A stretch of 64,000 bases of DNA. It comes from Plumapathes pennacea (Eukaryota > Cnidaria > Anthozoa > Antipatharia > Myriopathidae). A program made the position numbers and the translations under genes. The notes under the pieces are model-generated. The model saw only the letters and a program-made list of their open reading frames with translations, searched no databases and was not told where the DNA came from. Below, piece after piece: positions 1 to 39,739 of this stretch (position 1 is its first letter; each line of letters opens with the position of its first letter). The DNA lies in the NCBI GenBank assembly GCA_964036295.1, contig OZ038469.1, positions 9,502,067 through 9,566,066 of the forward strand. Reading direction: 5' to 3'.

Positions 1-1632
1 CCAGTGAGCTCGCGGCATGAGTTGGGTCGAGACCAGAATATAAAATGGAAAGTAGGGGACAAGAGCGGAACTCCCAAGAGAGACTTCCAATTTCTCACCA
101 TAAACATATCACACAGTATAGACAACTTGGCTTTTGACACCTTGCTCTTTTGACACCTTGATTAAACTAAAAATTATTATTACAACACTCATACACTTGC
201 TTCTTAAAGGTTGAGCGACCCTGCATCTTGAGAATGCGTGACATATCTTTTTATGCACAATCGATTATGACAGTTTGACCTTGACTCATATTTCTAATCA
301 GAGGCCACGATTAATCCAGCCTTCGCTTCACTACTTATGTGTTTTCTTTTTTTAACTCAATACGTTTCTTCTATCAGGCTTTCGAGTATTCGTGCTCTGT
401 AACAAATATAAAATTGAAAGCGAGGAATGTCACACGAGAGATGTTTACAATATTATTACACTTTTGTTCACAGTGTGTTCAGTCCATTTGTGACTGCAAA
501 CTCAATCCTCAGAATTATTTCGGTGTATTTTTCATTTCTGGTATTTAATGAACATTGCGAAACAAAGACTACATGATCGAATGAAAGAAACACTTCAACA
601 GGCAATGTACGATACGCAGAAGAATTTTATGAGGCAACAGATGTCATGTACAGAGTAAAGCATAAAGCGTCATTGTTTTACGGCTAAAGCTCACCGTAGC
701 TTTGGTTTCTGTTTTCGCCCTGTTATCTTCCCAAAAGTATTTCGTGTCGCCACAGAAAGTTTCGTCGGGACTAAATACTTATCGGCGACAGAGATATTTG
801 CAATACCCCAGAAGTACCATCAAACATTTGTTTACGGCTATTCTCAAAGCTTGTGCGGTGAACGCGAGCCAAAATCTTTTCCTAAAATCCAGTTTATCCG
901 TGCATGTAACAAATATAAAATTGAAAGCGAGGAATGTCACACTAGAGATGTTTACAATATTATTGCGCTTTTGTTCACAGTGTGTTCAGTCCATTTGTGA
1001 CTGCAAACTCAATCCTCAGAATTATTTCGGTGTATTTTTCATTTCTGGTATTCACTGACCATTGCGAAACAAAGGCTACATGATCGAATGAAAGAAACAC
1101 TTCAACAGGCAATGTACGATACGCAGAAGAATTTTATGAGGCAACAGATGTCATGTACAGAGTAAAGCATAAAGCGTCATTGTTTTACGGCTAAAGCTCA
1201 CCGTAGCTTTGGTTTCTACTTTCGCCCTGTTATCTTCCCAAAAGTATTTCGTGTCGCCACAGAAAGTTTCGTCGGGACTAAATATTTATCGGCGACAGCG
1301 GTACCATCAAATATTTGTTTACGGCTATTCTCAAAGCTTCCGCGGTGAACGCGAGCCAAAATCGTTCCCGAAAATCCAGTTAATCCGTGCATATTCCACA
1401 GAGCCAAATGGTGTTGAGTTTGGATGGGATGCAGTTAACTTTTACACACAAGTAACGAGCAATTCACTGGCCACATCTCGAGTTGTTTAGCGAAGTCAAT
1501 TACGTCATCGCCCAGCACGTGATAATATGAACCAATCACCGTGTGCTGATTCTCGACCCACAAAAAGGAAAAAAATTAAAATAAAAATGCCCATTTTTAA
1601 GCTCTCGTGGGCCCCAGGCCCCCGCGAGCAAA
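1..1632 (-). mobile_element. Helitron-like non-autonomous element, copy A
   Basis: This is the inverted counterpart of the copy at 3407-4918. The window starts inside its 3' hairpin (CCAGTGAGCTCGCGGC). The inner end near 1610-1632 is a GC-rich hairpin matching 3407-3432. Other copies in the window end in a hairpin followed by CTAG and then T, the signature of Helitron 3' ends. No protein is encoded that I can recognise; the short open frames at 339-548 and 702-1058 are repeats of the same non-coding sequence. Calling it Helitron-like is an inference from the terminus, since the 5' TC end was not confirmed. Confidence 0.6.
399..1393. repeat. ~500 bp tandem duplication inside copy A
   Basis: The segment starting TGTAACAAATATAAAATTG at 399 runs to about 904 and is repeated from 905 to about 1393 with a few substitutions and a small deletion. 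Other copies of the family carry the segment once, so this is a local duplication. Confidence 0.75.
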
Positions 1633-2896
1633 AATTGAGCGAAAGCACAGTCAAAACTTTACTGCAAGGAGCTACTCGGTCATCTGTTCAGCGCACTTTG
1701 ACCATTCGTGCTATCCTTCCTATTCCTTCAATATACTAACGCATTTAAAGCCAAAATCAACGTACCTAAATCCTGGTTCAGTCCCAACCTTGGATACAAA
1801 TCGTGTATTACAACAATCGCCGTATATTTTGTCGTTTTGATGCTACTGTGATGAAGGCCAAGTAGGATTATATTGTGACCTTTTCGAAAATTTTTTAAAG
1901 CTATTTCAGAGTGCCTTTGTGCAAGATTGTGTCATCCGATTATTGACATATTTGCATCATTTCTATGACAGTCTGACACTTAAGAATTGGTTCATGCTTA
2001 GCGTGCGTCTATCGAGTTATGGATGCACGCGGGAAGTTGGGAGAGCACGATAGAAGCGTAAGAGTTGCTCGAGGCGTAGCCGAGAGCAACTCTAGCTTCA
2101 CGCACAGCTAAAAGCATGAACTAATTCTTTTATAACATAGGCACACAAAATTATGAGCGAAAACAAATATTCCTTTCTGATTGGATGCATAATTCTCTTT
2201 CGACGCGCCAAAGGAAAACCAAACTCTCTCATTGGCTGATTTAAAACATGCCACAACTTACTAACATTTCTGTCATCTAAAAGTTGATGAGAGTCGACGA
2301 AACAGGTGTCGTTTAATCGACGAAAACACTGAAAGCACTGTTAACCTGGCGTGGTGAAAGCCAGCAGCCTGCGGTGACTTTAGAATTTGTGGCGATGTAA
2401 ATGTTTTGAACGGTACAATTGTAACCCAGGAAGTTCAAGTCGCCGCTTCAAAACAACGTGAAATTCACCTTGAACTATGGCAGACAATGCGGGTCTGGAA
2501 AAGCAAAGTGATCCGTCGAAGAATGTGAATAATCACCATGAACGAAAGATATAGAAATGTTTGCCGAGCGGACTTGTTTGTATTCGAGCTGCCAGCAAAC
2601 TGTACTGTAAACACTGCAAGTATAGCGGCTTTCGGAATGAATGAACGCCGTTTCATTTCAAAACCATTTAAGGCTTGACGAATATTTATCTTTAATTACT
2701 GAACATGAGAATTAAGCCGTCGAGAAATAGGTGAGTTTTGTTACATACAATTTTTTGTGCCGACCGTTGAAACACAGAATTTTTCAGACTTGATTACTGA
2801 TTTCCTTTGGGTGCCGGTTTGACTCCATGTGGTACAAATTTCTTCGGAAGATAAAGCTATTTTCTTCTTAGTTGTAAAGCGTCTGTTAATTTATAA
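1633..2896. other. No gene seen; small foldback at 1982-2132
   Basis: Nothing coding is recognised. From 1982 to 2132 there is an imperfect foldback: AAGAATTGGTTCATGCTTAG is matched in reverse near 2112-2132, with a short GC-rich centre around 2068-2095. The rest is anonymous sequence. Confidence 0.4.
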
Positions 2897-3163
2897 AGGT
2901 GAAGTAATACGGGCAACATTTTCAGTGCAACTTGTCGTGCAACAATGTTGCGTTGCAAGTTGCACCGTAATGTTTGCGTGTATTACCACCGTGTTTCAAG
3001 TTGCAGCAACATGTTGCACGAAGTAGAACCCACTTCTACTTCGTGCAACATGTTGCTGCAACTTGAAACACGGTGGTAATACGCGCAACATTACGATGCA
3101 ACTTGCAACGCAACAATGTTGCACGACAAGTTGCACTGAAAATGTTACCCTATTACTTCACCT
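2897..3163. mobile_element. Near-perfect hairpin MITE with TAA target duplication
   Basis: The two halves (2897-3030 and 3033-3163) are almost exact reverse complements, starting AGGTGAAGTAATA and ending with its complement. Both sides are flanked by TAA (2894-2896 and 3164-3166). A 3-bp TAA/TTA duplication is typical of PIF/Harbinger MITEs. The open frame 2829-3026 is just one arm of the hairpin. Confidence 0.8.
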
Positions 3164-3406
3164 TAAACGAGAAAAGCTAGAAAAAGTCGAAAGGAAGCGG
3201 CATTTGCATGCTCACGTCATATTAGACAGATTTAGATAACACAACGCGACGTCAAATCGCGACGTGACGTGCCCGGTATAGCCTGGGTACGAGATATTAT
3301 TATTTCCGGTCACCCGAGATGGCGTTGTCACTTGAAGTTCACGACGCGAGAAGAGCATTTTTCACGTCCTGTTGACAACGCCTCGCTTATAAAGGTCAGT
3401 AATGCT

Positions 3407-4918
3407 ATTTGCTCGCGGGGTGTGACCCCGGCGAGCTTAAAAATGGAGTTTTTTTTCTTCTGGGTCGAGAATCAGCACACGATGATTGGTTCATATGATC
3501 ACGTGATATGCGATGACGTAGACCGTCGCCCGGTTGGCTCAGTTGGTTGAGTGCCGGTCTTTCGTGCGGGAGGTCGCGGGTTCGAACCCCGGCCGGACCA
3601 GCACTCAGGGTCTTAAAATAATTGAAGAGAAGATGCTGCCTTTGTTTCTAACAGCAGATGGTAAGATCTTCACTTGGCTCGGCTGACTACGTAAAATGGC
3701 GGTTCCGTCTCCCTATACTTCTATACTTGATGACAGGGGGGACGTAAAAGAACCACTGAGGACGTAAACAAATCTCTGGCAGTGACCACCCTCAGTGCCT
3801 GTTCTCCACAGTAATATGGCGAAGTCAAATTGTCGCTGAAAAGCCCCTTGAGGGGAGCATCAATAAAAATATGTATGTATGTATGTATGTATGTAATTGA
3901 CTTCGCTAAACAACTCGAGATGTGGCCAGTGAATGCTCGTTACTTGTTTGTAAAAGTTAACTGCATCCCATCCAAACTCAACACCATTGGGCTCTGTAGA
4001 ACATGCACGGATAAATTGGATTTTAGGGAACGATTTTGGCTTGCGTTCTTTAGTTCACCGCGGAAGCTTTGAGAATAGCCGTAAACTAAATGTTTGATGA
4101 ATACCGCTCGGGGATTGCAAATTTCTCTGTCGCCGCTAAATATTTAGTCCCGACGAAACTTTCTGTGGCGGCACGAAATACTTCTGGGAAGATAACAGGC
4201 CGAAAACGGAAACCAAAGCTACGATGAGCTTTAGCCGCAAAACAATGGTGATTTATGCTTTACTTTGTACATGACATCTGTTGCCTCATAAAATTCTTCT
4301 GCTTATCGTACTTTGCCTGTTGAAATGTTTCTTTCATTCGATCATGTAGTCTTTGTTTCGCAATGTTCATTAAATACCAGAAATGAAAAATACACCGAAA
4401 TAGTCCTGAGCATTGAGTTTGCAGTTCACAAATGACTGAACACACTGTGAACAAAACCGCAATAATATTGACGTAACAAGTGTCGTGTTACATTCCTCGC
4501 TTGTCACAGAACACGAAAACTCGAAAAGCCTGATAGAAGAAACGTATTCAGTTAATAAAAGAAAACACAAAAGTATTGAAGCGAAGGCTGGATTAATCGT
4601 GGCCTCTCGTTAGAAAGTCGAAGTCAAACTGTCAAAAATCAATTGTGCATAAAAAGATATGTCACGCATTCTCAAAATGCAGGGTCGCTCAACCTTTAAG
4701 AAGCAAGTGTATGAGTGTTGTAATGATAATTTATAGTTTAATCAGGTTTCATTTGAGCAAGGTGTCAACAGCCAAGTTCTCTATAACTGTGTGATATTTT
4801 TCTGGTGAGAAACTGGAAGTCTCTCTTGGGAGTTCCACTCTTGTCCCTACTTTCCATTTTAGTATATTCTGGTCTCGACGCAACTCACGCCGCGAGCTCA
4901 CTGGCAATGCCAGTCTAG
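3407..4918 (+). mobile_element. Helitron-like non-autonomous element, copy B
   Basis: It begins with a GC-rich hairpin (GCTCGCGGGG...CCCCGGCGAGC). It ends with the hairpin ACTGGC-aat-GCCAGT (4900-4914) followed by CTAG at 4915-4918 and a T, as Helitron 3' ends do. It is colinear with the reverse complement of copy A apart from the SINE at 3521-3894. It sits inside the Harbinger-type element. It encodes no replication protein and must have been mobilised in trans. Confidence 0.65.
3521..3894 (+). mobile_element. tRNA-headed SINE with (TATG)n tail
   Basis: The head at about 3525-3600 contains an A box (TGGCTCAGTTGG, 3535-3546) and a B box (GGTTCGAACCC, 3579-3589) and ends in CCA. The acceptor arms no longer pair well, so this is a tRNA-derived promoter and not a working tRNA gene. 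The body runs to GGGGAGCATCAATAAAA and ends in a (TATG)n tail at 3871-3894. The related sequence in copy A lacks it exactly at GACGTA|ATTGAC (about 1504), so the insertion borders are well defined. Confidence 0.8.
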
Positions 4919-5522
4919 TTTTAAACTTAATACCGCCTTAGATATGTTGTTTTTACCTTTCGGTCCAAGGCAGCGGTACTTTAGTTGTTTCATTTGAGTT
5001 TCCGGCTGTCAAATTAAAGGTTTTTCCCGGTACATCTTGAAACAATTACGCAGGGCAAATGCCCTGCAGGGTAAGAGTAATAAAACTTCGAGGTGAGAAT
5101 GCTCTTCACTGTGTTTGATTCGATACCTGCCTAAAACAGAATAAGCACGACCCGTACGAATTTTTTTTCATGTAAACAATGCACTCCTTTTCATGTAAAC
5201 AATACACTCGAGTGTAAGTCTTTGCGTATGTTGTGCATATCGTTTTGAGTCAATCCGTTCACTAGGCTGGTGCTAGTGTTCTCTTTGTCCCCTCTCTTCT
5301 CTCCAAAGCGTTTCCTGGAGGTCACTTTATTGTCTGGCTCTGCTCTTCACACAGGTGACAATTTGAGCACAACGCAAATGGCAACGGCAAACTCCAGCAC
5401 GGCCCCGAAAAAGTATGGACATCTCCATCTTACTGCATATTAATTTTGGTTCCTATGTGTTTCGTTCACATTGGTCCTTTTGAATTGAAATTAACCAAGA
5501 CCAGAAGCCGATACTCCAGTAT
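4919..5522. other. Harbinger interior, no gene seen
   Basis: This is non-coding sequence between the Helitron-like insertion and the Myb-like gene. A short palindrome GCAGGGCAAATGCCCTGC lies near 5051, and a direct repeat TTTTCATGTAAACAATxCACTC at 5167-5210. Confidence 0.35.
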
Positions 5523-6362
5523 ATGATTGTCAACATATTTGAGATGTGGACTATTCTTTTCAGGTGTGTGATGGTTTGGAATGAGGGCAAGGACTTGACG
5601 ATGTTGAAGGAGGTGGCTGCTGAGGGAGTCCTCGTGAATAGAGGTGGAAGCCGGGAACGGGGAGCAGCATGGCAGAATGCTGCTGACTCCCTCAATGCCA
5701 TCCATGGCTTTGGGGTAACTCCCCGTTCCCTGAGGGATCGGTTTAACATTTTGTCAAAGAAGTTGAAAATAAAGTTGAGCAAAGAAGTACGAGAGAGTGG
5801 TGGTGGTGATGATGGCCAGAGTGAGGCAGAGAGGTTGTTGGAGGAGTTGATGGAAGTTGGTGAGGAGGCCGAGAAATTTGAAGAGCAGAGGGAAGTGAAC
5901 AAGAAAGCAAAAGAAGAGGAACGGAGGCAGGCACTAGAAATGAGGGACAGGGCGATGGAGAGGTTCAGTGAAACAAGAAAAAGAATGGTGGAAGAAAAAG
6001 GAGAAGAAAAAAAAAGAGAAGAGGAGAAGAAGATCGGGGATAGATGGCTTGGAATGGTTGAGGGAAAGAGTTCAACTGGAAAGGGAAATGAGGACCGAAG
6101 AAATTGAAAGCCGGAGAGAGGAGAGGGAGTTCCAGAGAGAACAGAACGAGATACACATAAGACAACTGGAAGTGGCACGGCAGAAGCAGAGTGAGGAGAT
6201 GAGGATGACACAACAATGTATGCTGCAGCAGCAACAACAGCAACAGCAACAACAACGAGAACAGTTTATGGCCATGTAACAGCAACTAATGGCCATAATG
6301 CAGCAGCAACAACAGCAAAGCCAGGCTCTGCTTGCCCTGCTCAATGTCAGAAAAGACAATTG
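5523..6362 (+). pseudogene. Myb/SANT-like DNA-binding protein of a Harbinger element
   Basis: The frame from 5571 (after a good acceptor CTATTCTTTTCAG ending at 5563) reads VWNEGKDLTMLKEV, then a basic helical region with GVTPRSLRDRF. This is the helix-turn-helix pattern of the Myb/SANT-like proteins that partner HARBI1 transposases. A long charged coiled coil and a glutamine-rich tail follow. Two breaks are visible: a frameshift in the A run near 6008, after which the coiled coil continues in the frame 5968-6279, and an in-frame TAA at 6277-6279, after which the Q-rich tail continues to a stop near 6362. In the family this protein acts in the nucleus and binds transposon ends. This copy is probably dead. 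Confidence 0.7.
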
Positions 6363-6797
6363 AAGTATTCATCTCTGCAGTATTTTATTGTGTTAAAGTT
6401 GCTGTGTTGTCTTTTAAAATTTCAAAGCAAGAAAAAAACAGCACAATATTCTGGTTAAAAAATGTGGAAATAGTTAAAAAAATAACAGAGATGCATTTCT
6501 TTCAATATGTTCAACTTGAGCTAATGCTTTATACATAAAATTGGCATCCACAAATTGTCTTTATGCTATACAAAAATGTTGTAATTTCATTGTTTGAGTG
6601 CAATACAAAGTTTTTACTTCAGTGAACAATCTTTATTGATCGGCACTGCACACAATATTGCAATTGCAATTGTACAAAACAAATTATTCACAGGATCCAA
6701 TACAGAATGAAATATCAGATTCTGGCATGCATAAAATCATTGTGTAATCCTGCACACCTCATCACTTCAAAAATTATTTCTCAGTGCAGGAAGTAAT

Positions 6798-7861
6798 TCA
6801 CCAAAAGTACTCCTGCAGTGATGGAGGTTGCACTTCAAAAGCTGTTGATACAAGATTGCCATAAAGGCAGGTGTGGGCATTCTCCAGAAGGGCACACACG
6901 AAGTACATTTTGCCAACAGAACTTAAATTAATTTTCATTTGCTTTTTGAAGTCAATAAACTTAAAGTAATTTGTGATGTCACCGAATACCCACTCAACAG
7001 CTACCCTCAACTCACTCATTGCTTTGTTGAACAGGGCCATTTGTGGGGTTAAGGGGTTGTGCCTGTATGGTGCCTGAAGATGTAAGCCTAACGGGTAGGC
7101 AGGGTTGCCATACAGGCAGAGAGGTTGGCCATTGAAGAAAGCGACACGTCTGAGCTCCGGCAGCAGCCCAGATTTCTGAAGCATCACACTGTCATGCCTC
7201 TTTCCCTCGAACGGGTCGCTCAGGTTTGCGATGACCACACTCTGAAACTTCACCCCATGTATCCTCTTGTGACCATTATACATGACACGCTGGTGTTCTT
7301 TTGGCCGAGCGATACCCCGAAGAGTGCCATCGATGAATCCAAAACAGTTGTGAAGGGGTGCTCCGTGCTCGTGGATAGCGGCAGCATAGCTGTGGAGTCG
7401 ATCCGGTTGTAGGAAAGGCTGGTCCCAAGTCTGAAGGCGATGGTGGTGAAGGGCATGAACATGGTCCAAAACAGTATTGAAGATAAGACACAGTTCCGTG
7501 GGGTTTCTTCCGAAGCGGGACACCATGTCTGTGTATCGGCACGGGTAGGAGAGTCGTTTTAACAGTACACATAATCCTTCAGTTCCACTGCAAACAGTCC
7601 CCTGCTGGCAGACAATTGGATCCGGGATTTGCAGGGAGAGCATCAAAGCGTCCAAATCATTTCTTGCAAACCTCAATTCCGTACGGCATTCAGTGTCGTC
7701 CCAGTTGTTTATGTTGAATTCATCGTACTTCCAGTACGGAAAACTTCGCTTTGAACGGTTGGCGTCATATAAGACTGCAAACTCGATATCGTCGATCAGA
7801 TTTTCGGCGAATGCCGGATACTTAAGGCATCACGAACAGCGGCAAGACCACCACAAGCCAT
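6798..7861 (-). pseudogene. HARBI1-like: HARBI1-like DDE transposase, inactivated
   Basis: The open frame 7676-6798 carries DDE_Tnp_4-type landmarks: CFGFIDGTLRGIARP (first catalytic Asp), FEGKRHDSVML, LYGNPAYPLG and AVEWVFGD (catalytic Glu). The second catalytic Asp is normally in the GDxxYP-type motif; here it reads GNPAYP, an Asp-to-Asn change. The frame stays open upstream of 7676 (NLIDDIEFAVLYDANRSKR) and a plausible ATG lies at 7861-7859, but a one-base frame disruption occurs near 7825-7835. It is convergent with the Myb-like gene, as expected for a Harbinger element. The family cuts and pastes DNA in the nucleus. The Asn substitution and the frameshift argue that this copy is inactive. 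Confidence 0.8.
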
Positions 7862-8349
7862 GTTTCAGCACGATGAAAAAAATGCACACGAAAAGCAACG
7901 CAAGATTGGCGAGAACATGACGCGAAATTGCTATTTAAAATCAAAGCACAACACACTATTAGACCCATTGCATGGTTTTAATTCAGATTCAGATTCATTC
8001 AAACGAGGAGTTTGGCCCCTCGATAAATGACCTACCACCCAGTGACTTTCCGAACGATCCACATTGTAGTCCCAATTCCAGAATGAAAATCATCACGGCC
8101 GATGGTCATCTAAATCACTTTTGTCAACAGAACGTGACGGCGTCCTCGTCCCAGCCTTCCACGGCCTATGATGACGAATCGCGTCGCGATTTGACGTCGC
8201 GTTGTGTTATCTAAATCTATCTAATATTGAGCACGGGCGTGCACGATAAAGTTATGGAGCACGCTGTTCGACCAATCAGAGCTTGGCTTATATCGTAACT
8301 ATGTTATAAATGGAAATGCAGGGAAGTTTTCTCGCCGTTTGTTGGACGT
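7862..8349. other. Harbinger right end and flank
   Basis: No gene is seen. 8178-8224 is the right inverted end of the Harbinger-type element. 8225-8349 is anonymous flank. Confidence 0.4.
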
Positions 8350-9160
8350 TCCAAACTTTACTTCTCGGCTGAATCTTTTCTTGAATTCCATTTCTCGTTC
8401 TTCTTCGACCGTGGCTTGCTCGACGCACGCCACTAGTTCTTCTTCCGTAGCAATTGGTTCAAGACTGTCGTCGTACGCGAAAGTACTGCCTTCAACACTT
8501 TAATCTACATGTGGAACATCTAATAATGACTCATGAGTCGATAAAAAAGAATTCGAAGAAATTCTAAATGAAAGTTCACTCTCACCCGAAGACATTTGCA
8601 AAGAAATGTGTGTGAAGTCCGCGTCTGGTTGGTAAGATAACAGAGAGCTTAAGCACCAGGACGGGAGAGGACGACGGCAACGTCGGTGAAACAATAAAAC
8701 TCATTGCAGAAGACAAAAGGCGCACGTGAATATGTGAAATTGACATGATCTCGGGTCGTCGTGCTCTCGCGTGCGACTCCAAATGCTTCCTTTTTAGGCT
8801 TTTGTCAGGACCGTGGACGACATTTTGAGAAATTACGATAGGTATTCTTCTTAGTAGGAAACGATGACAGCAATAGAACTTCGGCAAAAACGGAAAACAT
8901 TTGAGCAAATTAAGAATAGGCAAAGTTACAAAGACATATGGAATACGGAGACACTTTTTTCCTAATTCCTCGCGTTGTCGTCGCCGTCCTAGTTTGCTTA
9001 AGCTCCCTAACTTCAGAAGGTAAACCGCTGGCCCGAAATTTTTATTCACGGCCAATATGGCGGACAGGCGCTTTGGCCTTCTTTGAATTGATATATCTCG
9101 GGAGTCTTACATCTTAAAAGAAAGCTTTTGGGACATATTGCTATTCATACTATGTACTAA
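8350..9160 (-). mobile_element. Fragment of the TTAA/THAP element family
   Basis: This is strongly similar to 53240-53690, inside the THAP-carrying element. On the minus strand it holds a diverged copy of the same acidic exon (MSSGESELSFRISSNSF, then an in-frame stop near 8502, then the frame continues toward FKKRFSREVKFGT). The non-coding stretch CTTCTTTGAATTGATATATC and beyond is also shared. Similarity starts exactly at the exon end (about 8350), so this copy is truncated. It is interrupted by the MITE at 8643-9008. Confidence 0.6.
8643..9008. mobile_element. MITE nested in the preceding fragment
   Basis: Inverted ends (GAGAGCTTAAGCACCAGGAC and the complement of GTCCTAGTTTGCTTAAGCTC) bound about 365 bp that is absent from the homologous sequence at about 53535-53555. 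The comparison supplies an approximate empty site. The exact target duplication is unclear. Confidence 0.6.
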
Positions 9161-9166
9161 CCCTAA

Positions 9167-9188
9167 CCCCCCCCCCCCCCCCCCCCCC
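9167..9188. repeat. Poly-C tract, 22 nt
   Basis: This is an uninterrupted run of C at the end of the preceding fragment. Length is likely to vary and to be error-prone in assembly. Confidence 0.9.
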
Positions 9189-9669
9189 GTATCGTTTGAA
9201 CGTGACAGCGTGAGGAGAGATTCAACCCGTCTTTCAAAAGTCTAATTTTGGATGTGCCAAGGTTCATTACCAGGCTATGCACACCCACATATTGACAAGA
9301 CAGGATGACTTAGCCTATTCAAGGTTTGGTGTAACGCCTTTCATATGAAACTTGCTTTTACTCGCATGTTCAGGTCATGCAAATCATACTCGTTTTTATG
9401 TGAAATGTTTTGTATCCAAGTCCTCGTCTAAGAAAAATAGGGCTCCGAAGTAATGATCCATACGGCACTGATTCCTATGATATCTTATGGAAAAAGATAT
9501 CTTAAACTGGATGTTGAAAAACTCGCCTTGGCCATCAGGGTTATGCACGGGGAATTCACACTTTCCTTTTGCATTCACTTGTATTTATTGGCAAAATGAA
9601 ATTATATAATCAACTTCATCGTTTCCCGATTGCATAAAAAGGATGAAACAAACAGCCATAAGAGGCAGT
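9189..9669. other. 3' flank / UTR of the MOXD1-like gene
   Basis: No independent gene is recognised. On the minus strand the MOXD1-like stop codon is at 9672-9670, so sequence below it may be its 3' UTR. The 60-residue frame at 9396-9578 has no recognisable feature. Confidence 0.35.
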
Positions 9670-38415
<28,746 letters not shown>

Positions 38416-39739
38416 CTGAAAATGTGGCAGATCATCTGGTTAACCCAATTCCAAATATACTGTCTTATTATTATAGCTAAAATTATTGGGACGATTACAT
38501 ATTGACCTCCCATGCCCTGGTTCAATTCTGATTAGTTGGAGTATTTTGGCAGTATTTTCAAGTTCAGAAAATATTAAAAAGATTTGTATGGGAAAAGTTG
38601 CTGGGACGCAAGACAATTTCTTGTATAAATCTTCTTAATATTTGAATTTAAAAATGCTGCTAAATTTGACCTATATGCTATGGGCCTGAATGTTTGCATT
38701 TCTACATACTTTTTTGCGCTCTTTTTATTATTTTGTAGCACTCGAAAAGCCTTAGATGATGAATTTTTAGTCACTTGGGCTGGATTCTGGTCATGTGACC
38801 TACTTGGTGCAAATGGAATTTTGGTGTGCCTCTGTTGGATCAAAGTTATCGTTAGTGCTTGATGCAGACTGCAACTTGGCAATAAAAAGTTACTTCCAGT
38901 ATTATACCGATTAGAAGTGTAATCGAAAAGGAAGATAAAAAGTAATATATTTTTAGACTATTTGGTGTACCTTGTTTCTTTTAATGTAGGTTAATGTAAT
39001 GTTACTTTGCTAAGCTTAAATTAGAATAAAATTAAGGCTTGAGACATCGAACAATAAACAAGTCAAAATGAGGTCAACAGTAGTTGCTCTGGTTTCGTTG
39101 AATGCTTAGTTAGAACGTTTTATTGAATTGGCTCCACGGACCAGATTTTAAGTGTAGTCATATTTCTCTATCGACGTCGTGTGACTGATCAAAATGAATG
39201 AATGAACTGCCCACTTTCGCCGGGAAATAGTAATAGACCCTTCCATGGTCTTTTTAAATTTTCTATATTCGGCTCGGGCCAAAAAACTATTAATATCACT
39301 GAAAATGTGCCTTCAAATTAATAAAATACCAGAGCTTGACAGTTGTATCTCGACTAGAAGCGAAGTTAGAAGCCGGTAAACGCATAGTACCGCCTTTCAC
39401 GGTTCGAACCGAGAATCCTTCGACACCGCTGGACAGAGCATCTCAAAGTTAGTATAATTGCAAAATATGAAAGTTATCTATCTTATTTAGAAGCAGAGAT
39501 GTTCAAAAGATGTTGGGGGGCAGAACTTGGCCCCCAAGCTTACTCTCCTAACCTTTATAAACATTGCGCTTTTGAATGACTTATATGTTTGCTTTTTGTT
39601 AAGATATAATCCTCCCTCAAAGTTTTGGTTGTCCATTAACTTTGAGGTGCTCTTTCCAGCGTTATCGATGGGTTTTCGGTCCGAGGCGAATTTCAAGAGA
39701 TGTTAAGAGGCTGCCAAAACCGTAGAAGGGTCTATTATA
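38416..39739. other. Upstream intron, no gene seen
   Basis: I searched for earlier MOXD1-like exons and found none. The open frames at 38574-38882 and 39487-39696 have no recognised motif. Confidence 0.35.

Larger units (their letters stand above)
3225..8224. mobile_element. PIF/Harbinger-type transposon, interrupted
   Basis: A ~45 bp segment containing TTTAGATAACACAACGCGAC at 3225-3275 recurs in inverse orientation at 8178-8224, and weaker similarity continues inward (CTGTTGACAA at about 3369 and 8117). Between these inverted ends lie a Myb/SANT-like gene (plus) and a HARBI1-like transposase (minus), the standard two-gene set of Harbinger elements. Removing the Helitron-like insertion at 3407-4918 leaves about 3.5 kb, a normal size for such an element. 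The target duplication was not resolved. Confidence 0.6.

Noticed and set aside
339-548. A conserved small protein (FSFFNSIRFFYQAFEYS), also at 4370-4570, 48165-48374 and 63149-63349
   Set aside because: It recurs because it is in the Helitron-like repeat. Starts are not ATG, indels between copies do not preserve frame, and strand-opposite frames are equally open.
2829-3026. Coding ORF in the 2.9-3.1 kb hairpin
   Set aside because: Lies wholly in one arm of a near-perfect MITE palindrome.
3525-3600. A functional tRNA gene (also at 47490-47565)
   Set aside because: A and B boxes are present, but the acceptor stem does not pair, the sequence runs on into a conserved ~300-bp body, and both copies sit in the same repeat. 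It is a SINE head.
5453-6359. Ser/Leu/Pro-rich minus-strand proteins
   Set aside because: Antisense shadows of the Glu/Lys/Gln-rich Myb-like gene on the plus strand.
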